Part shown: positions 54,963 through 64,000 of the stretch, piece after piece
Numbering within the stretch: the stretch's first letter is position 1
Layout of the letters: every line of letters starts with the position of its first letter
Assembly: GCA_021234155.1 (NCBI GenBank)
Contig: JAJEKV010000124.1
Coordinates: forward strand, 1,428,001 to 1,492,000
Direction of reading: 5' to 3'
Origin: Isoetes taiwanensis
Taxonomy: Eukaryota; Streptophyta; Lycopodiopsida; Isoetales; Isoetaceae
Length of the DNA stretch: 64,000 bases
Notes under the pieces: generated by a model
The model's input: only the letters and a program-made list of their open reading frames with translations
Told to the model about the DNA's origin: nothing
Databases searched by the model: none
Translations under genes and position numbers: made by a program

Positions 54963-55323
54963 AGTACGACGAAGCAACTGGCAGCTATAGTGCCAATAAG
55001 ACTGGGTCTGGCGGTTATGGGGGTGTTGATAAGATATTTGTAAGTATAAATTTGGTTTATAATTTAGGTTCTCACATTGAATACTAACATTAGTTTTGGT
55101 GCTCATTCTCAATAGAGGACACTGTTCAAGAGAAATGCTGCTAAAGATGACCGCGAAAGGGCCTTCAAAAAGGGCAATCGTGCGGCCATCCAATACGCCG
55201 CTGCAATCGTGTATCATTCACTACATAATTATTTGCGACTACAATGAACTAATTGTTGCGATATAATATAATGCAGGTAGATGAAGACGAAGATGAAGAT
55301 GAAGGCAGGCATAGCAACAACTA
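54963..55323 (+). pseudogene. 3' exons of an unrecognised gene
   Basis: Exon 54963-55036 (EYDEATGSYSANKTGSGGYG, then GVDKIF) ends in a GTAAGT donor. Exon about 55114-55210 (RTLFKRNAAKDDRERAFKKG, NRAAIQYAAAIV) is followed by an ATGCAG acceptor at 55272-55277. The last exon (VDEDEDEDEGRHSNN) ends at TAA 55322. Borders are consistent, and the acidic tail is typical of nuclear proteins. It lies between the direct repeat and the CACTA end, so it may be CACTA cargo or the 3' end of an element gene. Confidence 0.45.
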
Positions 55324-55790
55324 AAGACTTCGTTTTTTGTTGTAAAATTTGCAAGTCTTTTAGTTTGTGGTGAATTGACTCAATATATTTTGTAATGTGC
55401 AAATTACATTGTGAAATATATTAATTGAATTCACTCTAAATTTTTTATGCTTTGTTTTTATTATTTGCGATTTTTTAATATTAATTGATCTTCCTATGAT
55501 TAATTATTTTAAAATTTTTATGCTCGATTCTATTTTTTGATTCTTTGATTTATTAAATATTTAATTACATATTAAATAATAATGCTTATCTACTATGATA
55601 CTGAATACTAATATTTAATCAATATTTTTTTTGTTTTTCTAATTTTTAAATTTTTATTCTCGATTTATTTTGTTACTATTTAATATTTATTAAATAATAT
55701 TAAATAATAATGTTTATTTACTATTATATTGAATACTAATATTTAATCAGTATTTTTCTTGTACTTTTTCTATTTTTTTTTTCACAATTC
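55324..55790. repeat. Very AT-rich stretch with an internal duplication
   Basis: The block TTAAATAATAATG ... GAATACTAATATTTAATCA occurs at about 55573-55622 and 55700-55750. No gene is seen. Confidence 0.6.
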
Positions 55791-56470
55791 GACTGACGTC
55801 GTTTAACAATGTTTCCACGTGGTTGCCACGTGTATTGCGGGCGGATGAGCTGGCATGGCCACGTCAGCCGACGCCACGTGTTTAACGTCGTTAAACGATG
55901 ACAATGACGTGTAGCCAGGTCAGCGTGTGTGCTGGCAAAGGATACCCACGTCAGCTGACACAGTGGCCGCCGCGTCAGAGCGTCGTTTAACGACGTCAGA
56001 CACGTGGCTGCCATGTCAGCGTGTGGGCTGGCGAAGGATCCCACGTCAGCTGACACAGTGGCGGCCACGTCAGACAAGTCGTTCAACGACGTCAAACACG
56101 TGGCTGCCATGTCAGCGGTTCTGATGGCGACGCCATGCTGGATCGCCGTACAGTGGCAGTCGACGTGTCATTTACGTCGAGGAACGACGTCGCCAGCTCG
56201 TCAGCCACATCAGCGGCCGCGCTGGCAACGCCGCGCTGGCCGCGCTGCCACGTGGCATCAGCCACGTGTATACCGCGTCGTTCAACAACGACCCGTCGTC
56301 GCTTAAAGACGCCGCGGTTGCGACGTGTATAGCGACGCTAGCACGTCGTGAAACGACGTCCAAACGTCGTTATAGCCATCGTTTCTCGACTTTTTGTCGA
56401 CGTTCATCAACGTTTAAACGACGTCTGGACGTCGTAATAGACGTCGTAATAGGGCAACATTTTTGTAGTG
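55791..56470. mobile_element. Terminal region of a CACTA (En/Spm) transposon
   Basis: The stretch ends TTTTTGTAGTG at 56470. On the minus strand this is CACTACAAAAATGTTGCCC, a CACTA-type terminus. The preceding 680 bp are full of ACGTCGTTTAACGACGTC-like palindromes and half sites (55796, 55886, 55981, 56080, 56174, 56277, 56343, 56418), as expected for subterminal transposase-binding repeats. TGA follows as a possible 3-bp target duplication. The opposite end was not found. Confidence 0.7.
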
Positions 56471-56708
56471 TGAAGCAACCACGAAAGCAGGATCCGGCAG
56501 CATCCTTTCAGGTCGTGGTGAGGCAAGGGCTTGGAGCGACAACGAGAGCAGGATTCAGCAACTTCAAGGTCTGTTCTATAACCCTTTTTTCCATCCGCAG
56601 GTCTATTTCCTTACGGGGCAGGGCTAGGTCCGCAGGGGCAGGGCCTTAGGTCTATTTTCTCTGGTTCTACGTTTCAGGAAAAGTTGGTGGCTGGCACTAG
56701 GAAAGAAA

Positions 56709-57217
56709 ATGGCAGACCTCATATCCGCAGACCTCATGACAACAATCACTGAGAGAAATGTATTAACAGGCTTTGTAAGTTCTGAAATCTCCAATACGTT
56801 ACCATGCATAATTATATGCACCTGTTGGCTGTCAAAATCAAAATGTTATTGACTGATTCCAAGTTTATGCCACCAGGGAAGGTAATCAATTGCCTTCCCT
56901 GAATATTAACTCCAGGGGATAATCAACTTAATGGATATTGATATATTGCAGAAGCAAGAATGCCTCACTTTTGGTTACCCACAATATTCTGTAGAGCAAT
57001 TAAAAGCAAACTTCCGATCGAATATAGAAGTAAGTATCTTTACATTGCTTAATGTAAGAATCTTGTTTTCTCAGCTTTAGCTAACTTCTGCAAACTTCCG
57101 CATAATGAACAGGCCCGCAAACACAATGAGTATGTCAACTTTATCACTCATTCTGCCTTGAAAGATCTCTTATATAAAGTTCAGAATCCTGCTTATAGTT
57201 CCATGACAGATGACTAG
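56709..57217 (+). CDS. Small three-exon gene model, unrecognised
   Basis: Exon 1 starts at an ATG at 56709 (MADLISADLMTTITERNVLT, GF) and ends at a GTAAGT (56776). Exon 2 (about 56953-57029) reads KQECLTFGYPQYSVEQLKAN and FRSNIE, between TTGCAG and GTAAGT. Exon 3 (about 57113-57217) reads ARKHNEYVNFITHSALKDLL, YKVQNPAYSSMTDD, then TAG. The phases agree and all three exons are open, giving about 84 residues. No domain is recognised; it could be a captured fragment of a larger gene. It starts 240 bp after the CACTA end. Confidence 0.4.
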
Positions 57218-57219
57218 CC

Positions 57220-58890
57220 AACGCCACGTTGAAAGCCATAGACAAAGTTTTGGGATACTGCAAATTCCCAATATGGAAACGTTTCATTACAAGTTTGCAG
57301 AGTGGTAGCTGCTCAGAAGTCTAGGCTCTGTATTTTGCGGCTTATGTGCTTGAAGGCATGGACATGCATTGAATACCAAAACACTTGCTAACATGCAATT
57401 TTGGATTTTTGGATCAAGACATGGCATTATTGCCCTTTATATTATGCTAGATAATTGATATTGTTAATGTGGAATCTTAGTGGATATGGACCTCAGATTT
57501 TAAAGAATAAGGCATCTCTGACATGGCACATAAGAAGTATGCAACTAAGGCTTCTATAAAGTTGCTTTTCCATGGAGCAGATTAATGCTTGGTTTGAATT
57601 GCACAAAGCCCAGCTGAATTCAAATTAAAACTGCTGACAAGTTATATCCATTCGTGTTTGTGGCATGTATGCCTGCTCAACGTCATGCAAGAAAGCAGAT
57701 ATATCTTTTTCCTAATAAACCTATTACTGGCTATCTTCTGGGGCAGACTAAATTTTAGGTGATGCTGGAGCTTTCAGACATTGCACATTCTGCACATTGG
57801 CAGATGCTTGGATCACAAGCAACATTACAGTTTATGAGAATATAATACATTACTTCTTTATTATTATTTTACTACTTGTTGGAGAAAGTGTACTGTAAAA
57901 CTTATCTTGTCACCTCTGGATGTTGCATTGCAAAAAGAAATAGAGGTTTTATAGTTCTACACAAGATATGTTGCTATCTCTTTATTTCCCTAAGGGCTCG
58001 AAGAGGCCATTTTTTTTTTTTTTTTTTTAAACCAACCAACACATAACTACTATTAACATTAATTAACAAAAACCATTACATTTAACACTTTAAAATTAAA
58101 TTCCCCCTTAAATTCCCTTTGGTTTGAGTGCATATTCACATGGGGGGTGCCTTTTGAGTTCATGCATGATTCTGAGCTACATATCCTGGGCTCAATGGAA
58201 AGCTCTTGAAAAGAGCTTCATATTGGTATATGATTTGGCTCTGAATCTATGAAGGTAGATACCTACTTTTTTCACTTTTTAATTTAGGTACCCCTTTTTG
58301 CCATGCATGCCCTGCAGTTTTCACAGTAAGATACTTTTTATCATAACTCTTGATTCGTGACTCAGCGTTGGATGATTTTTTTTTTCCGCTAGAAAGCACT
58401 CTTCAAGGGCTTCTGATGGCATATGGCACGGCCATGATTGGCTAAGTGTTTCGAGTCCAATCAACATTATTACGATCTGATTTAGTAAGGTTTTTGAAAA
58501 GCTTGCACCCTATCATGGCCACCACAAGAAGAAATATCAATAAGATATAAAATCTAACAGAAGAGAATAAAAAGAGGGACTCAAGTCGTGTGCATTTTTT
58601 AGTCTTAAACAAGAAATATTTCTTGCTTGATATAAGATTCTCAGTACTGGCCTCAGTAGCCTGGCCCTCCGACAAGTGGGTGTTCTGCCATTTAAACAAT
58701 TTGATCCTCAGATGCTATTGTTGGACGAGAACAATAGACCTGATATTGCAGGAATCTTTAGTCCTCAATAGTCAATGCGGGAGATAAGCCTGACATATTT
58801 ACCTTCCAAGATCAAGAGAATCTCCAAAGTGCTCTAGACCTGCAAGTCCAATTTCTTCCGCCTACCCTTCGTGATTAGATACAAACTATT
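57220..58890. other. No assignable gene
   Basis: AT-rich DNA with a 20-base T run at 58010. Minus-strand frames (58442-58699) have no motif. Confidence 0.35.
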
Positions 58891-59560
58891 CATTCTGTGG
58901 GAGGATGACACATATGTATGACCCTATCTATTGTGAAATGGACACAATTGTTATAGTTAATAAAGACCTTGGTCCCAGGCACCGATGGCCTATATGTGGG
59001 AACAAATGCTACTTCAGTATGGATATTAGAGTCAGAGTTACCACTGCAGCAGAAGCATTGTGTGGAGGAGATAGTACAAACATTGAAAATGCAACATGTT
59101 GAGGTGGGAGTACAAACATCTCCACATTCCCTAGTGGATCACGAGCTGCAATGTGAAACTAGCGAACAGGAGCAGGCTGCCTTAGTGTCTGTGCTACCAA
59201 GTCTCTGAACTTGCATACTATAGGGGTCACAGAGTCAGAGACTAATGCTCTTTCAGATGTGGATGAGGCTTTGCATTTCTTCACTGTCGTCATGCATGTG
59301 AAGGTTGGAGTTGGCTCTGCTACTTGGGTGGGAGCGGCAGGACCCGACCTGATCGTCCTCGACATCCTTTGGTTCAGTTTCAAGATGCTCTTAGTACAGG
59401 AGGACCTCTCTCCTCTTCAATTATGTAACTGTCAGGAGGAGCTCTGCGAGTTGAGGGCAGTTCGCATTCACAAAGAATGGACAATCTAGATCAATGGCCC
59501 AATCCTTAGATTGGCTATATCTAGAAAATTTAAATAGCACAAAATTACCATTAGCATTGT
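58891..59560 (+). other. Open frames of unknown identity upstream of a LINE 3' end
   Basis: 58969-59208 (EEIVQTLKMQHVEVGVQTSP) and 59211-59489 read without stops but match no family I know. They could be LINE-linked 3' sequence or unrelated. Confidence 0.25.
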
Positions 59561-59589
59561 CTTTTTTGTGCTTCCGGACTTCCTGCCCC

Positions 59590-59753
<164 letters not shown>

Positions 59754-60146
59754 TAGAGATTCTATTTGCCTATAATGTCAACATCTTCATATTGCATATA
59801 TGATATCGATCATCAAGACCCACCAACCAGTGTTGATTTTAGTGGCTATTTATCACAAAATTACTGTATTTTTTGTTTTTAAAAAAATTGCCACTATGCT
59901 TAGTAGGTTCCCTTTAGTAAAATAGCGAGATTAATTTGCCAAATTTTTTTGGAGAAGTTTTCCCTCTTTTACCACATTCACCAACTATATGGACTTAATG
60001 AATGAGCTTTTTCGCCTCTCTATCAATAATCTCAATTCTTAAATCTCAAACAGATCACCTACTTAAAAAACATAGAATTACCAATTTCGTACAGTCAGGG
60101 AGTATAGAGGTGAAGGTTTTGAATTTTTATTTATCTACATCTTTAA
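59754..60146. other. AT-rich gap, nothing supportable
   Basis: No ORF or repeat of note before the Helitron end. Confidence 0.4.
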
Positions 60147-60210
60147 TCTTATATTATAATGTTGTGTAATGGACCGCACCCTAGATCGGGCGGCCCACAT
60201 TAACTCTTTG
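60147..60210 (+). mobile_element. Helitron 5' terminus
   Basis: A|TCTTATATTATAATGTTGTG begins at 60147, followed by GGACCGCACCCTAGATCGGG. It is the same family as the ends at 115, 1523 and 34479. No 3' hairpin-CTRR end was found before base 64000. Confidence 0.55.
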
Positions 60211-60464
60211 AATAGACGGTCGTGATCATTCCAGAAAAAACCCTAACCCTATCCGTCGGAGTTGAGTCCTTCTTCACTTACAAACCCTATCCGTCGGAGT
60301 TGAGCTGGGTTCCCCGTTCTTTACCCCAAGGCAGTAAGTAATCAGAGCATCAACAAGCAATGTTTGGTTGTCTGTACGGCTGTCGGCCTCTTTGGTGTAG
60401 TATCGGAGCGGCAGCAGCGGCTTTGGAGCAGGAGCAACGGGTCTGAGTCTGGAGCTCACCATGC

Positions 60465-61328
60465 TTTTTTGATTGACACTCACGTTTCCAGGGAACTCGG
60501 TGGTGATTTCTAGTAGAGCCACGGTAGTTCTTAGACTATCAAATAGAGTTCTTTATCCTCTTGCACATTCTGACTACAGAACTCAAATGGCAACAACACA
60601 GAACAAGCCTGAAGACCTCGAATGTTAAGCTTAAGGAAGACCTTTAGAGAGCACCAACAATGTGGTCAAATTTCCTATTACTCTTGCAGATTTTTCACGA
60701 ACAAGTTCCAAAATGCTACTACCAGTTGAAACATCATCATTAGGTATGAGAAATTCAAATTCTTCAGTCGCCCAAAGAACCCAATTTTCTGCAATCCTCC
60801 ATATACTAAAACTTTTGCTACTGACCTGTATGCCAGGTTTGTTGATATTGCGTAAAGATGGTCTAACTCAGAACTCTGATAAAAAATGAAAGGTCGTTTT
60901 TTGATTGACACTCACGTTTCCAGGGAACTCGGTGGTGATTTCTAGCAGAGCCACGGTAGTTCTTAGACTATCAAATAGAGTTCTTTATCCTCTTGCACAT
61001 TCTGACTACAGAACTCAAATGGCAACAACACAGAACAAGCCTGAAGACCTCGAATGTTAAGCTTAAGGAAGACCTTTAGAGAGCACCAACAATGTGGTCA
61101 AATTTCCTATTACTCTTGCAGATTTTTCACGAACAAGTTCCAAAATGCTACTACCAGTTGAAACATCATCACTAGGTATGAGAAATTCAAATTCTTCAGT
61201 CGCCCAAAGAACCCAATTTTCTGCAATCCTCCATATACTAAAACTTTTGCTACTGACCTGTATGCCAGGTTTGTTGATATTGCATAAAGATGGTCTAACT
61301 CAGAACTCTGATCAAAAATGAAAGGTGA
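60465..61328. repeat. 432-bp tandem duplication
   Basis: Copy 1 60465-60896 and copy 2 60897-61328 differ at only a few bases (for example CTAGTAG becomes CTAGCAG). The plus-strand 75-codon frame and its antisense frame are duplicated with it. Neither shows a family signature. Confidence 0.9.
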
Positions 61329-63650
61329 GTTGCTATTCCAAGGTCTGTATGTAGACTTGCAAGATTTAGGATGGATGCTCATAAGCACATATTGCATGTC
61401 TTACGGCAAAGACACGCTCATGCTAATCTTTGATAGCAATCCTCAGATTATCCTGCCGTGTTTTTCCACCAGTAGTGCAACCTGTATGCGGCCCACTTCA
61501 TTGTGCACTTTTCTACAACTCTCATGGAGCTCATAGACACATCTGATTGCCTATCACGGACCATTAATATAAAAATGGAGCAGAATGTCATAACTGGAAT
61601 GATACAAAATATATTGTAAATAATTTGTTATAGACAAAGGGGGCACATAGGCTGATAAAATAGCCAAATAGAACTGTTAAATACTAGGCTGCTATCTTGG
61701 GCTCTCATGTTTTTGCATGTTTTAGGTTTTTGTTTCCTCTGTTTCATATTTTAGGTTATTTTTCCCTCTACACGAACTCATCAATCAGGGAGTCATCAAT
61801 CAAGGAGGCAGAGCTTAGCAGCAAAAGCACCATGTCATCACAGCCACATGGAAGAAGAATGAAAGAAAGCAGAATACATTAGAAGACTGAAATATTATGG
61901 AAAAGTGCATATGGTGGCAAATTATATGCAGTCATAGAAAAGCATATTTATATTGCATAGCATGCCATATATGTGCAGATGCACTATGTAGCTTTATACA
62001 TAAATTCATATCCTTCCCTACAGAATCAAAATAGATAATTAGGTGTATCTTTACTCTTGATTGAAGGGCCAGGTAAATATGAATAGGTTTTCTCACAACA
62101 CTTGAATCATATCCCTTACCATTACTCTCTTCTGAATTGAACATAAACTGGATTTTTTTACGGTCAACCATAAGGCTTTAACACCAGATAGCATAAATAT
62201 CTACAGCTGCTGGCATAAACTGCTCCAAACAGTATAAACTTCAAAGAGTCCACATTATCATTTTCATTAACTCTTTTTATCTCTCTGTGATTGGCTCAGC
62301 CTCTTCCTTACAAAACTAACTACACCTCCGCAAAACTGATTACTTCTCTTGCAAAAATACTTTTTTTGTGGTTATACAATGGAATACGAGACAAAGTTGT
62401 GGTCTGGAGTAAATCAGCAAAGCTTGAAGTGGAGAATGTTTGGAAACTAAGGATTAATTGCATGCTACAAAAAGCTCCCAGATTTACTCACAGGAGATGC
62501 TCCTCTAAAGAGTCGTAGACCTGTTTTTAAATGACATATTGGCCACCTGTTTTTGAACAAACTGCCTATCCAATTGAAGTACTCTCCTTCAATCTTGCTA
62601 AAGTGTTCCATTAACCATTCACTAAAATTAATTCTGCTAAAATAAACAAGGTGTTGTTTGGTTGCTCTAAATTTAATTTGTGCATTTGGTTACAAAATGA
62701 AGTTGAAATTTTTCCGTGCACTATGTCCACTCAGAAGATATATCTTACTATGCACATATCTGACTATGCATCATTTGCTTCCACTATGGCTTGCAAATTT
62801 GGACTACATGTGCCATCCACCTCGCAATTGTAGTTGTCTTCATGCCTCATCCATAATCCATAAGACAACACCAACCAAAGCTATACCAAGTTTTTAAAAA
62901 TAAAGATACTTCATCACAATTTCCTCTCCAAAACAAATCGTACCCATAAGTCACCAAAACAAATCGTACCCATAAGTCACCATGCCTCATGCACATGACA
63001 ACACCAAGTAAAGCTATAGCAAGTTCTTCAAAAATAAAGACACATCATCACAACTTCCTCTTCAAAACAAATCACACCCATAAGTCATTCAGAAGAATAT
63101 CCCTATGTCTCCTAATCAACATCTCACCATCCAAATTGAATATATATATGCTCATGAATATTCAATCTAACATAAGGTAGAAAAGAGTTGATACAAAAGT
63201 GACAAGTTTTTTCTTGAAGCGGAAGTGGCAAGTGAAGAATTTAAAGGGTATTATAATCATGTAGATATTGAAACCAAATATATGGAGCAATATTTTATGT
63301 ATGGCCTGTTTTTTACATTTAGAAAGATGTACAATTGCAGCATGAGGGGACATGCTCTTTACATGTACATTGCAGACAGTTGCTAGGTCAGACAACAACA
63401 TGACTTTGGCATAGAAAAGGGGGATATGCTCTGCACAACGACGACAACAACAATGTTTCTCTGTATCTTGATCTCTAAGTCCAAAGAGGGTACTTTTACT
63501 TCAACATGGAGGAATATTATCCTTATTACTTTATCATAGATAAAAGACTGAAGCAAAAGGAAAGAGCCTTAGAATACGCTATGTTTTTGAGAACTATTCC
63601 AGAGTGATGCTCCACGTAAGTTTTAAAGATGCTTATTGATTAAGGAAGGA
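61329..63650. other. No assignable gene; small tandem repeat at 62930-62985
   Basis: CAAAACAAATCGTACCCATA-type units of about 26 bp occur in tandem at 62931-62982, with a related copy at about 63063. A wider imperfect duplication links 62840-62960 to 62983-63090. Open frames lack signatures. Confidence 0.4.
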
Positions 63651-63654
63651 ATAT

Positions 63655-64000
63655 CTTCCTTTTGCCCTTTTCCGGAAACCTTTTCATGCCCTTTTCTAGG
63701 TTCCCTTTTCCATCTCCTTTAATCTTTTTTTTTAAAGGTTTTTCCCATGCGCTTTCCATTTTGTCCCCTTCTTCCCTATCTTTTTTTTTTGATCTTCCTT
63801 TTTTCTCCTTTTTCATCTTTTCCCTTCCTTTTTTTTTTTCCCATGCCTTTTCCTTTGCCCTTTTCCCTTCCCTTTTTCTCCCTCCATCTATTTCTATTCT
63901 TTTTTTCCTTTTTTCCCTTTGCCATTTTTCCCCTTCCCTTTTTCCCTTACTTTTTCCTTTTCCTCTTCCCTTCCCCTTTTTTTTTCCTTTCCTTTTCCCT
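63655..64000. repeat. Polypyrimidine low-complexity tract
   Basis: Almost pure C/T DNA made of TTTCCC, CCTTTT and T runs to the window end. No gene. Confidence 0.9.

Overview
The window is eukaryotic nuclear DNA from a land plant. Genes are cut by GT-AG introns, two genes match plant families (a plant-type metallo-beta-lactamase-fold hydrolase and mitochondrial ETF-alpha), and most of the rest is plant mobile DNA: Helitron, hAT, CACTA, LINE, and an LTR element with an initiator-Met-tRNA primer site. The repeat content and the DUF7869-like and ParB-like element genes make a seed-free vascular plant (fern or lycophyte) my best guess. This is inference, not proof. There is no operon, CRISPR array or bacterial signal.

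Layout. 0-9.3 kb is a mosaic of repeats: Helitron 5' ends on the minus strand, a duplicated 390-bp unit, repeats split apart by insertions, a MITE fragment and a decayed LINE (about 5.1-8.9 kb). 10.2-11.4 kb holds an intact 321-bp MITE and the decayed 3' half of an ETF-alpha gene. 14.4-21.0 kb holds the best host gene, a nine-exon MBL-fold hydrolase. Its first intron carries a complete hAT element with an 8-bp target duplication, and inside the hAT are two tandem copies of an NB-ARC (NLR) gene fragment. 21.4-25.4 kb has short-period repeat arrays.

25.7-34.4 kb looks like one multi-gene element read on the minus strand: an FCP1/HAD-like phosphatase, a ParB-like 'DGQH' protein, a coiled-coil fragment and an acidic/basic protein. 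Its introns and promoters are studded with a 13-bp palindrome, CACGCCWGGCGTG. 34.5-37.4 kb is a complete Helitron. 37.6-41.0 kb is a DUF7869-like (RNase-H-like, transposase-type) gene interrupted by a 549-bp foldback element.

41.9-48.6 kb is the most surprising object: a Gypsy-like LTR element (1.6-kb 5' LTR, PBS, gag) with two extra genes between PBS and gag. The first is a histone H3-type protein with an H3-like N-terminal tail, a long charged linker and a complete H3 histone fold. The second is an unknown protein of about 500 residues. Each extra gene has its own TATA box, and a conserved hairpin module recurs three times in front of them. The copy is decayed (stops, frameshifts) and lacks pol and the 3' LTR.

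48.9-51.5 kb is a second LINE on the minus strand. 53.5-55.3 kb has a pair of 310-bp direct repeats and the 3' exons of an unrecognised gene. 55.8-56.5 kb is the end of a CACTA element with ACGTCGTT-type subterminal repeats. 56.7-57.2 kb holds a small three-exon gene model. 59.6 kb is a third LINE 3' end with a long ATCT tract, 60.1 kb a Helitron 5' end, 60.5-61.3 kb a 432-bp tandem duplication, and the last 350 bp are polypyrimidine.

Almost every coding region here is damaged. The hydrolase is the only gene that reads through nearly all of its exons, with a single one-base deletion in exon 1.
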